Positions 35,710 through 48,324 of a DNA stretch of 64,000 nucleotides are shown here, piece by piece. The notes under the pieces were generated by a model. The model had not been told where the DNA came from, did no database searches, and worked only from the letters and a program-made list of their open reading frames with translations. The number at the start of each line of letters is the position of its first letter. Within the stretch, counting starts at the first letter, position 1. Position numbers and translations under genes: made by a program. This stretch comes from Schistocephalus solidus. Lineage: Eukaryota > Platyhelminthes > Cestoda > Diphyllobothriidea > Diphyllobothriidae. The stretch lies in contig WEDG01004265.1 of assembly GCA_017591395.1 (NCBI GenBank), positions 48,950 to 112,949 on the forward strand, in the 5' to 3' direction.

Positions 35710-37334
35710 CTTATCTTCCGAAAGTTAGAAGACGTCCGGCGTGAGCGCGAACTAGCGGAGCACCGTTCGAACGAGAACTACCTCTCCGAGTTGACAGCGG
35801 ACCATCCCGTGCGTCGGATGATCCACCGTTTCCGAAAGATTGGCACCAACGCAAACACAGCTACAACAACTGCTGGCAGTGGTGGTCCCAGCATGCCATC
35901 AGTGACAGGTAGTACTGACGGTGGAACCAGAGGAGGTGGAGGTGAGATAGAGGGTGAGCCTCCAGCACGGCAAACCCCATCGGGCTCGCTGAGTAGCATT
36001 CGCGCCCTGAGGAAACAGTCCATAGTCACAGACGTTTCCTCAGTTAACGGTGTGGCCCCCGAGGACGCTGCTACAACCGCAGCTCCTTCTACCACAACCA
36101 CTGTCACTCCAGTGTCTACTTCAAAAAGCAAATGGGCTCGCTTCCTGGGGGCTCCTGAGGGCAGTAGCGGGACCACAGATAAATCAGCCATATCGGAAAG
36201 GACGCCTACTTCCGCTGGGGCACCCATAATGACCTCAACGCCCGCTTTGGGGAACCACTCACGCAAACGAACCCGCCACCACCTGCTCGACGAGCCAACT
36301 TATCTGCAGGTCTGCGAGTAGGCCGGTTCCTAAAAACAGATGCAATCGAAGAGGAAAAGGAGGAGGTAGGGGCTGATGCATCTGCGGTACAACCTAATGT
36401 TGGCGTGTCGAAACCGATGGACGCCGAAGCTGAGTCCAGGTCACGAGCTGTCCTGGATGCCATAAAGTTTTTTCAGTATGGTGTGTTTGAGAAACTGCAT
36501 AGTATGACCAAGCGCATTGACACAATCGACGAACACATGCTGCAGATATATGGTCTGTTGTCGAAAATACTCGCGAGCATGGACCGGACGTCGGAGATGA
36601 GTGAGTCGGATGGAGATAGTGAGGAAAACTCTGTAGAGTCCTCCAATAATATTCTGCGTTTCTTCCGAAGGGGAACCGTGTCCATTGCCTCCACTGCCTC
36701 TTCCTCCCTCTTCAGAGATGATAACCGACGGCGAATGTCAAACAGTAAGTGGCGGAGGTCCAACTCCGGAAAGTCAGCAATCGTCAAGGGACGTAGCCAG
36801 TTCGTGGAAATGCAGACACTTAAGGAAAGCCCGACGGCAGTTAGGGAAAAAAAGCGAAGCGTTAGACGAGGCTATGGGCGCGTCAAGTCCTCTCGAGTAA
36901 GTCCGACTACCCTAAACGCAGATGGGTTGTTGAGCTGCAGTCCTCCGGTTCAGGATAACTGTGATCCGACTTCAAGCTACCGCCCGACGTCTCTGGTTTT
37001 TGAGGATCAATGTCGGACTTCTGCTAGTCGGCGCAAGTCACGTTTCTCCCAGTCACCGGTACCACCTCGCTATGATAGTTGTCTGGGTTCTGGAGACGGC
37101 CTCTCGTCCCTCAGCACACTCGGAGACGATACTGAAGAGGCCGGTGGCATTCTACCCGACCCCTCTATTCCCCCTAGTACGACCAGTCACCCCCTCGTGA
37201 CCCTGGGTTCTCGAAAGACTGGGACTTCGCGTGGACCGTCACCCATCCCACCAGTATCTAAGCGTGACACCGTCGTACGTGGAGGCAACAGAAAGCCAGG
37301 GACTACTGAATTCGGACGTATATCGCTTTTATGA
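35710..37334 (+). CDS. EAG-type potassium channel, last coding exon (tail and coiled coil), with apparent frameshift
   Basis: Opens LIFRKLEDVRRERELAEHRS, the conserved segment after the CNBH domain, then HPVRRMIHRFRKI and a Thr/Ser/Pro-rich variable tail. That frame ends at a stop at 36319-36321. A second frame, open from 36183, continues with PPPPARRANLSAGL and ends at TGA 37332-37334. One extra G in the G4 run at 36249-36252 would join them (ALG to EPLTQTN). At 36447-36590 the heptad-like FFQYGVFEKLHSMTKRI and IDEHMLQIYGLLSKIL fit the EAG tetramerising coiled coil. The rest is low-complexity and basic. A sequencing error is likelier than a dead gene, since the downstream frame stays open for over 1 kb. 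Confidence 0.85.
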
Positions 37335-37640
37335 CCATCCCGTGAACCTGCCCTGTTTCTACTTCCTCACAACCACCCACTTTTGTAACCTCTCCGACCC
37401 AGCGTCCTCACCCTGCACTGCACATGCTGATGAGCAAGCGGCGCGTTGCCAACTGGAAGATTCCGACGCGCAAACAGTCTTTCACACTTAGGAGGCCACG
37501 AGTTCTCCCGTTTGCTCAATGCCCTATATTTGTCCCTATTTATAAAGACATGCGCGTCAATGTATGTATTTATGCCGAAGCAGGCGTTTGTGTGGATGCG
37601 CGTGTGAGAAATAAACGGCCAAGACATTTTACGGTCATTC
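37335..37640 (+). other. Channel 3' UTR
   Basis: Sequence after the TGA with no continued reading frame of note, leading to the AATAAA at 37610-37615. The true 3' end cannot be fixed without transcript data. Confidence 0.6.
37610..37615 (+). promoter_or_regulatory. Polyadenylation signal AATAAA
   Basis: Canonical hexamer about 275 nt after the channel stop codon, with a T-rich stretch (TTTTACGGTCATTCTTTTCTC, spaced 12 nt later) that could be the downstream element. Confidence 0.6.
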
Positions 37641-38704
37641 TTTTCTCGATTAAGGATGGATGAATACGTACTTGAGAGACAGTACTGGTGATAAACGCGT
37701 TTAATGGTTGATTATCTGAATTAACCTATTGATTTTTTCCTAACTGAGGAGAACTGACCGATTCACACTGATGTCAGTCGTGTACGTAACGCCCGATAGA
37801 GGTATACCTATAAGTGAAACAAAATTGTGTATAAATATATCTGCTTCTTGCGGCAACAATCTAAAGGATATCATCATTTTAATCTTTTAAAAATTCTCTG
37901 CCAGACGAAAAGAAATCTCGTAAAACAAAAGCAGGCGGGGGTGCGTTTGGTCAGGATGGTGTTCAGCTGGGACCAAAAGAACCAAGAGAAATGAGCTCAT
38001 TAGGATGGATATCCTGTCTTTTATGGCTAAATTTTAGGCTGTTAACTTTTAAGGACCTGAGTACCTCTGTTCTTCGGAGCCTACCATACTGCTGCAATCT
38101 ACGAAGGATTTAAAGAAAAAAGGAATGAACAGAGGTGCACACAATAGCAAACCAAGTGTAGTTAATCGGTCAAAAAGGCTAGGCACATTGCTGTCAGTAA
38201 GCAGGCTTAAGTAAAATAATATATAATCTTTCCATCAACATCACTTCTTGGAATTTATAAGCCAGATTACGTCTTTTTTCCTGAATAGATACTGCCTATT
38301 CCTCTCTTCCTGTAAAAAAATATGCTTCTATATCTTCCAATTTTAATAAAATAACCATATTGTTTATTGTATATATTTTCAGTCGGTTAGACTTTGTCAT
38401 ATAAAATCTCAGAGGTGCCGTTGCTGAGGTTAAGTGACGTAATCCAGCCATATTTTGTAATAAAATATATTCAAATTCTGGGCAGTTTCAATAAAAGAGA
38501 GAATTTTTAAATCAACCACAAGTTGAAACTTCTGTTAAGCAAACATTTTGTTGGAAGAATATAATGAGAGATTTGTCAAAGGCATACTTACAGAGGACCC
38601 GGAAAAACTCATATTTAACTCCCCTATCTGCCGGCCTTTTGCGAAATGTTGGATGATTCAACCCTTTAAAAATTGACAGTTATGCAATGTAATTAGTACC
38701 GGCT
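37641..38704. other. No feature recognised
   Basis: AT-rich sequence downstream of the channel gene, with no supported element. Confidence 0.4.
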
Positions 38705-38860
38705 TGATATCACAGGTGCTAGCTAAAATCCCAGACATACCAGTTTAGCCGATATTGTGCAGCTGCATGCCGCAGCCGCAAGGGGCTGGGCTCATACGTG
38801 GGTCCTCCTGCGTTCCCCGTGTTTTCTGACATACGAACTCCACTTCATAGCATATGTCCT
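38705..38860 (+). repeat. Dispersed repeat R2, copy 4
   Basis: Collinear with 10166-10330: CACAGGTGCTAGCTAAAATC, GCCGATATTGTGC, CTGCATG, GCAAGGGGCTGGGCTCAT and CCCGTGTTTTCTG. Confidence 0.65.
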
Positions 38861-39317
38861 CGCAATTCCAGAATGAGAATGAAAAGGTTTGCTCTGAAGT
38901 ATTTATTGCACGGTTACGCATGAATTTCCTCGCAAAGTAAACAAGGCAGTAATAGTTATACTTTTATCGCATAGCAGCAGTGCAATATATTCTGAGCCTT
39001 TAAAGCAGAACGCTCGGAACAATACTTGAAAATCAAAAAACAGGGACAACCTTTTGCATGGATATGTATGTACGATTGCCGTGAAATAGTGCACCCAACG
39101 TAAGCATAAATTCGGCTTCATAAAACCTTTACAACATTGTTATAAACTATCCCGAATTACGTATATTTCTTTCATGGCTAAAAGTTATCACGTCATTCTA
39201 AAACTTTCAAAAAACAACTTATCACCATTAGTGCTTTTGGTTTAAATAGCAATGAAAATAAATTGGGGGTTTTGAAGGATTTGAATAATTCAATCAACCC
39301 AATTGCAAAAAAACGTG

Positions 39318-39480
39318 TTGGCCTCGATGGGAATCGAACCAACGACAGGAAAGAGGAGGCTTTAGTACAGCCAATGCTCTAGCCACCCGGAGCCGTAAGT
39401 TTAATCACACTTATTTCAAGTTACTCGCCTAGCATACTGAAACGTATAGCATTATCTAATTCTGATACATTTAGTTGATT
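39318..39480 (-). repeat. SINE-B copy, minus strand
   Basis: The minus strand reads as a tRNA-like head: GGCTAGAGCATTGGCTGTAC (A-box side), AAAGCC, then GTTCGATTCCC (B-box), followed by the family tail. This 5' tRNA-like organisation is typical of SINEs transcribed by RNA polymerase III. Confidence 0.75.
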
Positions 39481-39559
39481 ACCCAAGCATGATTCCCTAA
39501 GAAAACAATCTAGAATCCATCAGATGAATACCAGACGCAATTAAGCAATTAGGGGTTTG

Positions 39560-39690
39560 ACAGATTTGAATAATTTATTTGACTACTTTATGAAAAACTC
39601 GGTGGTTTTGGTGGGATTCGAACCGACGACAGGAAGGGGAAGGCTTTAGTACAGCCAGCGCCACACACGGGAGTCAAATGAATAAAAAGA
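39560..39690 (-). repeat. SINE-B copy, minus strand, 5'-truncated
   Basis: Contains the tail (ATTATTCAAATC side) and the B-box GGTTCGAATCCC with GGCTGTACTAAAGCC, but the A-box half is lost after 39665. Confidence 0.7.
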
Positions 39691-39989
39691 ATTGTTCCAG
39701 CTCTCGACCACTCTTCTTCTTGACACATATTTGAAAATCGGCCGACCTGAAGGAGTGCTGAAAGGCTTCTGCGCATTCTTTTCTTTCTAATGTAACCCCA
39801 TAATCTATTGGGTCTATGTTATTGTACGCGTAATTTCAGTGTAAGCTTAAGGAAAGCCGCACGTCTGTGTGTGTTGTAGGTGTGTCTAGCTAGGGAAATT
39901 CCCCGCGAAGTGTGGAAGGTTGCAACACATTAGTGGTGGCTGCACTTAGCGGCTTCTAACAAGAACCCAACTCTCTATTTTGGCACCAC

Positions 39990-40700
39990 GCAGCTAGGCC
40001 CTGCCTACCAGCTACAACCACCCCTCCCCCCCTCGACAACCGCTTTAACCGGCAGACCGAGCAATGTGAGGGTCTCCGGTATTGTGCATGTCTCCACACC
40101 CGGGATGTCCGCTTCCATCACCCAGACCCTACCCCGAATCCCCGAACATGGTGAGGGTCTCCGGTGCTGCGTGTATCCCCCCTAACAACTGAACGGGCCG
40201 CGTAGTGGATGTGCTGGACAAACACGGGGTCATCAGGGTGCGGCCGGCGTTATTTGGGATGCGCTCCCATAACAAATGCCACAGATGTGGGAGGGGGTGT
40301 GGTAGCCCGCATTAGTGCAAACTAACGCCGCACCAGCCGCCCTTGCCACTTATGGCACTCACACTCCGCGGGATCTGATTGAAGCCTGGTGGCACGGTTA
40401 GGGGCGTCTTTGACCGAGCCAGTCACCTGCGCCAGACTCCACCTCCGGTCTTTTTGACCATACCTTGATACCGGACACAGATGGATGAGGATTGAGAGAG
40501 CGAGGTAGCTGCAGTGCTAATATTCTATCACTTAAAATTAATCCACGTGCAAGTCACCGTCCCTGCACCACCCTGCTGTTGAGCGCAAGGTGCACATTGT
40601 CAAACTTGACGGTCGAACTGTCGTGTGTCCCTACCCATCCCCTTCCTTCTCCCTTCCCCCTTTCTCCGCACACTCTCGTGCCCCACGGACGAAAAGCCCT
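39990..40700 (+). repeat. Dispersed repeat R3, longest copy
   Basis: GC-rich island collinear with 8905-9300 (GCGCTCCCATAACAAATGCC near 40261; CACCTCCGGTCTTTTTGAC near 40441; GCAAGTCACCGTCCCTGCAC near 40548). An extra 5' part (39990-40150) repeats GTGAGGGTCTCCGGT twice. No coding frame of note. Confidence 0.65.
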
Positions 40701-40727
40701 ACGATGAGGGTGACATGCAAGCACGTA

Positions 40728-40830
40728 GCTCAAGTGGCTTGAGCGTTGCTGGTACTAAAGCCTGCCTCTTGCTGTCATGAGTTAAATTCGCACCTGGGCC
40801 TCTGAATTTTCCAGAATTTGCTCAAATGTG
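40728..40830 (+). repeat. SINE-B head, plus strand, diverged
   Basis: GTAGCTCAAGTGGCTTGAGCG, broken A-box (TAGCTCAAGTGG), then GCTGGTACTAAAGCCTGCC and a decayed B-box GAGTTAAATTCGC. Matches the SINE-B head order. Confidence 0.55.
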
Positions 40831-42561
40831 CAATGAAAATGTTGGAATCGGCCATGGCATTGTCTGGTAACTGATAAATTCAGTGCAGGTGAGCATTACA
40901 TAACACACTCATTCGATACGGCCTAAATTTAGTCATACAGAGGTCACATCGCCTTAGCAAGTTATTAAAAGATCGATTTCCGTCATGAAGCATTCCTGGA
41001 CAGGGAGATTTACCGAGTATCAGCTTGGCAAATTTGACTTCTAATCTGGTTTATCTTGAGCAATGTTAAGCAGATTATTTGTATCATTTAATAAGGAAAT
41101 TACACTGCTGAATAACTTCACCTGATTAGGTTCACTAAATATTCAGGTAATCTAGAAAACACAGAGTGGTCCTGGGCAGACACCACTGAAATCCAATTTC
41201 AAAATATTCCTTTGAAGGTTCTGACGATGAGATGAAAAACATCTGCTGTCTCACTTTGCAAACATTTATGAGACTGAACATAGCTACTCTTGCATGAGCA
41301 AATGCCACGGTCTCTCATTTTGACCAGCTGTTTCGTTTGTTTGCAAAGCCTGGAGAGGGCTGACCTGTGATACTTTTTATGTCTCTTTTTTGGATAACAA
41401 AGGAGTCTGTCTGATCAACCTACATCTTGAATGGACACTTTTCAGGTCATCTGACTGATTGCTTCATACCCACAATAGTTGCCGTCTTTATGGAAATAGT
41501 TTGAAACTCCGCACTTTGGCGTGCCCACCGCTGCGCCCAAACGTGTGGTTTAATGTCTGCATTTGAGTTTTACGGAATATCTTTCACAATTTCAATGTCT
41601 TTGCCAGTATATTTTGATGGCTACTCAAGCGTACAGGCATATTTAACGAACTAAGTATAAGGAAATTTGTTCCAGATGGCTGAACTTTAAATTCCCACTG
41701 CATTATAACGAAATAAATGAAAGGATCTCTTTAAGATGATTCTTAAATGGTATTATTTCAAGAAATTTTATGGCACCTTAGGAATTAATCAGTTGGACCA
41801 ATTCACTAATTTACCAAGAGGCTTGTACTCAGTTATTGACGAAGATTACAAAAGATGGTTTTCTTAAAAACGTATAAAGCAGCAAGGTAGTGTTTTAACA
41901 CGCAATTGTCGGTGAACTATAAAAGTCCAAAAGACTTTTTGTGTATCGAAAGAATTTATTGCGTTTCAAAAGAAACTAAATTCGACTGTCACATATAAAT
42001 ACCGGAAGCAGTTACCGGGAAAACATGGTAGAAAAACTTAATGCAGCCAATCCTGTTTACTGGAAGGGAGGGGGTTTTCACATTTACAAATTTAAATTTG
42101 AAGTTTCTATTAGTCTGCATCTAGTGCATAGCTTGGAGACACCTTCATTTTTCAGTGTCAACAAACGATCATCAAATGAAAACTTGATGTCCGAAAAGAT
42201 ACAAAAAATGAGGTATCGCACAGAATTTAAACCGAATTTCTGAAATGTATTTTATATAAGCAAGCATTACTTACATGAGTATACAGTAATGACTTGTCTG
42301 CAACATACTAACACGATACTTCAGTCAAGCGAAGATGCCTGCACGAGACACAGTCGATATAAATGACTTCTTAAGTAATATGATTCGCGTTCTCCTTATA
42401 ACTGCCAATATATGTTATAGAAAACATGCAAAAAACTTGCTTTCATGCATTAATTTGAAAGTGACCTACTTTTCCTTCGCCATATATTGTACTTGGAGAA
42501 GGGGAATTTTAGACTTTCACAAAGTTCGCAACTATGACATTTTATAAAATTATGAAATGTC
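40831..42561. other. No feature recognised
   Basis: AT-rich sequence, short frames without motifs. Confidence 0.4.
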
Positions 42562-42640
42562 CGTTCATATAGCATCGTATCTATTCGTTTTTAATGCTGC
42601 TTATGAAGTATATAACGAAATGCACATTCATTACAACATC
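42562..42640 (+). repeat. Dispersed repeat R1, copy 2
   Basis: Matches 535-612 (ATAGCATCGTATC, AATGCTGCTTAT) with the same spacing. Confidence 0.5.
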
Positions 42641-43029
42641 AAATAGTCCCTATGCAACGTTTTCATTGCAAAAAATGTATCCAGCATATAGTTTGTGAAC
42701 CTTAAACGCAGTTGTAACAGCAGCTTGGGTTTAAAATTAATCAGGCATTAAAAAGTATTTTAAAACCAAAATATACTTTTGCTCTTTTGAAGGTGGCTCC
42801 AACACGACTCTTTCATCGGGTGATAAGTAAAATTAGCGCTAAAGTGACACCCTAAAGACCTTAAATTAGTGCCCTCACATCAAAAATGGCAGTAGAATAA
42901 TTGATCAAAGGAACGGCTGTTCCGGTGAATTGTCACTGAAACTCTAGGATTGATCTTTAAACTCAAAACTGTGTAGGAAATGGTTGGGAAGTATGAGATC
43001 CAGCATATAACCTTCTATAATATGAACAT

Positions 43030-43315
43030 TAACGGATGGATGCCTCACCGATCAGTTACTTAACTCACTAGTCCCTTTATGCTCTGGGGCTCGCGCTCGA
43101 GCCCCGCCAGCAGCCGTACGGCGGCTAGTAGTATAGGCAAATAAATACTGCCTGAAAAGACAAGAAAGACTGGAATGGCCATTCCTTGCTCATTAGCCGT
43201 CATCATCCAGTCATACCCAATCCCAGGTAATGCACCACCCTAAGCTCGCCCAGGAAACTGTTAATGAGAAGGTCAACGCTCTAACCCATTGCACCATGGG
43301 CTCATTTTCTTACCG
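43030..43315. repeat. SINE-A copy, mainly minus orientation
   Basis: Contains AATGGCCATTCC, the reverse complement of the tail, then CCAGTCATACCCAATCCCAGG and a reversed tRNA-like head (CTCTAACCCATTGCACCATGG, split as CTCTAACCC and ATTGCACCATGG) at 43285-43310. A 5' part at 43060-43140 (GGGGCTCGCGCTCGAGCCCC) matches 60640-60670. Confidence 0.65.
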
Positions 43316-43327
43316 GTTTAAAAAGGG

Positions 43328-43372
43328 AATATTGATATTGGCCAATGGAAATATTGATATTGGCCAATGGAT
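43328..43372. repeat. Short tandem duplication
   Basis: AATATTGATATTGGCCAATGG occurs twice in succession (unit about 22 bp), followed by a second SINE-A 5' fragment (GATGCCTCAATGATCGG). Confidence 0.85.
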
Positions 43373-43640
43373 GCCTCAATGATCGGTTACGGACTCAACC
43401 ATCCCCTTTTACCTTGTGTTTGCCAGCAATGTTCATCTTCTAGAATATTCCCAATGTCAATCAATTATCATGCTGTGACTTCACTTTGGTTCAAGCCTTC
43501 TCATTCACCCCAACGTACTCGCCCAAGGCCCCCTCCCAATGACCCAGAAGTCAATTGTCTAGCAGATTCTCGTTCCACTTATTGTCGTCATAACTGTAAC
43601 TTCCGGCCTTCCCTTGCTGGTTTTTGATAGCCCCATGCCA

Positions 43641-46600
43641 CATTCCTATTGCAAAAACAAGCTAATGTCAGAGAAAACGTAGATGCAGTGGAGTTTTTAC
43701 TAAGAGGAACTGTTTTTCCATAAAATTAAACCCGTCTACTCTCTGCTGCTTGTTATGTCGTATACGTATTAAGCAAGCATCCTGACTTGTCTGATCTGCA
43801 CTTTGCTTATCAAATCGATGTCGCCTTGGATAAATGAACGTGTGGTCACCGTGACTTGCAGGCTGAAGCACAGTTCTATCAGCGTCCTCTAAAAAACCAA
43901 GTTACTCGTACCCCAAAAAGCCTGATGTAGGGTTCAGGGGAAATAATGACCCTTTTCGGAGTCTTTCTGTACTGGACCTCCGTTTTCCAACAGATGACGA
44001 TGGAGCCAAAGAGCAGACATCTCTCGGAAAGTATAGGTAAAAGAGACACCTACTGACATTTCCACCACCGCAACAAACTTACCCGGCACTGCTTAAAGAG
44101 GCATTTACGTTTGGGTGGGTATACCCATGACAGCTCAACTGCACTTTTATGAGCTCTTTACTCATCTGCGTGCCTTTGAGAGCTACGCTATAATATACCA
44201 TCCAGTTTTTGCCTATTTTCAATTTACCTTCTCGTGTGGGCATAAATATTCTACTCAAAGAAGAGACTTTTCGGCCCTTGAAGCTAGTACTGCACTCGGC
44301 TGATCTAACCGTCCAAGTGAAGTTGAAAGGAAAAACCATACATCTACGTCCTTGCACTGAATTCCTTGCGCAATAGCGTCCACGTTCAAAAGTTCAACAA
44401 CAGTGCCAAGAAATCTTCACCCCCTTTACCGAACGAAATTAGATAAAAATTGGAATAATTTACCACTTCTTACGGCTTTCCTTTTCATCATCCTACCACT
44501 CCTAATTTACGACGCCGATAGGAAGATCTACGTGAGTGAGCAGACACAATTAACTCTGACCAAGGATGGACGGTTTTTATTGCCTTCAAAGAACCGAAAA
44601 AAAAAGAACAATCTTAGGTGACGGAGTATGCCAGTACCGCGAAAAAGATTTAAAATTCGATTTCATCTGCCTTGCATGGTTTGGAATTTTGCAACGTTGT
44701 TAGTGCGTCAAATTACCTTTTATTTTGTAAGCATTTCAATTTGAGACATCCATAATTCTAAGCAAGTGCTTCTTTAACCCTCTCGTTTTCGTACGGCTAA
44801 TATTGGGTAACTTGAACTGTTTGTCTACATAGTTAGGGTTTTCAGTTCCAAATAATGTGGTAAATGGGAAAAGTATCATCTTCCATCACGATAAACAGTC
44901 CGGGAGCATGACAGTCTGACCTTGTTACCGGACACAAGGTTTGATTCACCGCATCCTAACTGCATGAAGTAGCGTTTACAGCTTGATGTCGAAGCACGAG
45001 TGTGGGGAAATTACCATAAAAAGTGACCTATTTACCATCATTCACGTACCCTTGCACCACGGGTACCCCGACCGCCGCATCCCCTCAGGGTTATCTTTTT
45101 CGTCTTCTTGGCAGCTGAAACAGCTGGAGTCTTGAATGTCATGTCCTCTATGTGGGCGAAGCCGCTCTCACTGTTTCGTCCGATCGTTCGAAAGGGCCTT
45201 AGCCGGAATGACTTGCCCGGCGTGCGCCAAGTCCTTCTGCCATTTATTCAGGCTGTTTAAAGTTTTAGTGATTCGTTTTGCAGAACGCATAGTATGCGAT
45301 GCAGTCTTTTGACCCCTGGTTTTAATTCGCTTGAATTTTACCTTTTTCCTAGCCCAAGGCGTCTGTCAAATCTGTCATTAACTTGCCGACGAAAAGCTTT
45401 TAGAATTGAAGACGAGATGATATGAATAAAAAGTCAGTTGGCAACAAGTGCTTCCTCGAAACGCTCAAGGTTAAAGTAGGTCTAGGGATTATCCTGAATG
45501 TTGTTGTATTCTCCTCGTTGAGGAAAGAGTCGTAGTTTAAATGACTATTTAGATGTTAATTAAAATCTCAAGTACCAGTTGGAATTTACGCCGAACTAGC
45601 AAAATAACTTATTTCAACTTAAAAAAATCCTTTCCATCATTCCTGAAATTTGCGAATTCGGTCAAAACTTTATCGGTTTAAATGCGTAGCTGTAAGTCAC
45701 TGCAATCTGTGTCAGAGGCCAGTCAACGGAGTTTTACCAGTAGGCAGCAAGCCAATTAATCAAACTAAAATGAGTTAACTAAAACACACGTTTTCTTTCG
45801 GAAATTTTATTGGCAATAGAAAATGAAAAATGTGAAATAATTGATGTGACAGTTCAATTAGATTGGAAAAAAATGTTATAGGCTCCCATAAGACGCATGT
45901 TAAAAATATAAGTGCTTACTTGCCACCGTGACGATCGCAACTTTACTCTACCTCACTCTTGTTTTAACCTCAAGCGAGTTTAGTTTTATTCATAAAAGTA
46001 TCCAGGATTTTCCCAAATACAGGGATCATCGGCAACTTTTTCCTCCTTTTATCCATTTGAATTTAAATCCATCCAACCAGCTGGAAAGTAAAATATAACT
46101 TACTGTTTGGTTCACCATACTCGAGGGAGAATGCCAGCGTCGAGAATGGCAACAGCGATGTAGCAATGGTTACCTCACGATCTCTTTACACGACTTCATT
46201 TCCTATTATCCAGCTGAGATGGGAGGTAGGCGAGAGACAATGGTTGCCATGATGGAATCTGTGTTTGTGCACCACACAAGTAACAGCCACAAACAGTATG
46301 AAGAGGGCTTGTGTTAGCCCTTCCGCTGCAACCTATGCAATCACCACTTTTACCGCGTTGTGGTCCACGCGGATTACGCGTGTACTGGTGGCTCCTGGTA
46401 CACCAATCCTCTTTCATATTAGGGGTCTTACCTTTCATGTAGGAGGCTTGACATAATGTTTAGCAACTGGAGTCTTTCAAGTTTGACCCACCTCAAGGGA
46501 CTAACTAAATCATTCTGTCCGCTAGCAGGTTTCACAGCCATGATGTACAGGCATCATGCTCGTTTAAAAACCAGACAACTTATTATTTTGGGACAAATTA

Positions 46601-46789
46601 AGCGCATACTTCTGTTGAGAGCATCCAAGTCGATTTAGGGAAACCAAATCAGGCCTTTTCTGGTAAGGTAAAAGGTGTTTAAATTTTTAAAAACTTGTGG
46701 TCGCTTTAACTACCAAGGTTTAATAAAATAAAAAACAAAACATTGTTGAATCCTTTGATTTGAAAAACCTGGAACATTAATCAATTAAA
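43641..46789. other. Mostly unrecognised; GC-richer patch at 44900-45260
   Basis: The patch at 44900-45260 differs in base composition from its flanks and could be a fragment of an unclassified repeat. I see no domain, tRNA fold or relation to other parts of the window. Confidence 0.35.
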
Positions 46790-47105
46790 ACGTCCGGCCG
46801 CCTCGGTGGGATTCGAGCCCACTACAGCAATGATAAGGCTTTTTTACAGCCAACCCTCAACCACTTGGGCTACGAGGCTCCACAGGCAGCCGTGAGTTGA
46901 ATAACACTTGAGTCACCTTACCCGCCCAGTCAAATGAACTATTTAAATTCTGTCAAAACCCCGTGATTACTTAATTGCACCTGGTAGTCAGCTCGTTGAT
47001 TGATTAGAAAATCCTACTTGGGCAGTCAGCTTACTGCCTCAGAATTGGTGGATTCCATTCATTACAGTAGGCTGGACAGTAACTTTACCCAAGTGTGAAT
47101 AAACG
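46790..47105. repeat. SINE-B in head-to-head arrangement, copy 1
   Basis: Minus-strand SINE-B (46800-46960; B-box GGGCTCGAATCCC, GTAGCCCAAGTGG) faces a plus-strand 5' segment (47001-47105; ATTACAGTAGGCTGG, TTACCCAAGTGTGAAT). The same arrangement recurs at 48365-48680. Confidence 0.7.
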
Positions 47106-47442
47106 CACCGCTTGCCTCCAGGAGTGTAATGGAACAGTATGAATCAGAGAAGGATGGTCGCAACCGCTCAATTCGCACCTGTTCACCCTCGGACTGCTGC
47201 ATCCGCGCGGTCACTCACTGTTACCGATGTGACCGCACATACTCTGCTGCCGTGTTTCCTACTTGAAAGATAATAGGACGTAGGTCACTACCAAAACCAC
47301 CTTGCTCCAAATTTTCCGTCGGTCAGACACTGAACGATTCAAATTTTCGCTGAAACTGCCATACATAATCAAAGTTCTTGAATATGCTCGAAGTGTAACC
47401 CTCTTTTGAACATTTCTTCTTGACCTTAGTTGACATGGACCT

Positions 47443-47580
47443 CTGAGTTGGATACGGGGATATGAACCCCCTGTGCTACAGGTGGTCTTGCTCTTACTTC
47501 CGCGGAGGTACCTCTTCCTGTATCCTAACTTTAACCCTACCCTTCCTAGCACCAACTCTACCTCTAGTAATAATATTCAA
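47443..47580 (+). repeat. Telomere-like CCCTAA-rich patch
   Basis: Starts GGATACGGGGATATGA, resembling the 9446 element's start, then CCTAACTTTAACCCTACCC. No second terminal repeat found. Confidence 0.45.
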
Positions 47581-48004
47581 TTCCCGTAGAATTAACACAG
47601 GGCCACATGAACTGCAGAAGAGGGGTCTATATTCCCACACATTCCCAACAGCCATACTCAAAGAAGACATTGAAGGTCGAGTTAAGCCAAACAAGGGTGC
47701 CCAAGTAGTTAAACTCCCCACTTCACAGGAATGCTTAGGAGCCTACAACGTTTAGGAATAGTAAGAGGTTAGACACCAGCAAGGCTAGTTACTAAACCAA
47801 ACGCTAGGCAAACCTTATCTCACTGAGCAGAGCTGTCGTGAGTAAGAGAATGGCACTACCAACGTCTCCACAATTGCGATTTTATGCTCTTTTTCATCGC
47901 ACTAACAGCTGTCGCCATCAAGAACATCGAACAAACCAGCATACGTCTAATGAACTTCAGAACATTAATTCTGGCTAAAGGTGACAAGAATGACGTTTCA
48001 AGAC

Positions 48005-48165
48005 AGGATACTAAGACACGGGACTAGGAACCCCAGGAATTAGGTTGAAATCGTGCCAAATTTCAGGAATGGTACGTTTTTCTACATTCTAACACTAATG
48101 GTGACATTTGACCCTTCATTAACCCTAACCTTAACCATAACCCTATCACTAATACCCCGTCTGCC
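48005..48165 (+). repeat. Telomere-like CCCTAA-rich repeat copy
   Basis: Starts AGACACGGGACTAGGA, shared with 12915, and holds TTAACCCTAACCTTAACC and ATAACCCTATC at 48117-48150. Confidence 0.5.
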
Positions 48166-48324
48166 ATCGTCCTCCTATGTTAATAACAAAGCAACTGCAC
48201 AGGCTATTGGTCGCTGATGTCAGCTCTTTGATAAAAAGCGCGTTTCATTTTAAGGACACGGTAGGTGGTTGCATATATGCCCTCCCCGTGCATGGGAACA
48301 GGAGCCGGCCCTAATAAAAGTACC

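Noticed and set aside
35778..36266. 162-codon minus-strand frame
   Set aside because: Antisense shadow of the channel's C-terminal exon, with no independent motif.
36310..36369. Short intron explaining the frame change in the channel exon
   Set aside because: The possible donor is weak and the candidate acceptor region is purine-rich. A missing G in a G run explains the frames more simply.
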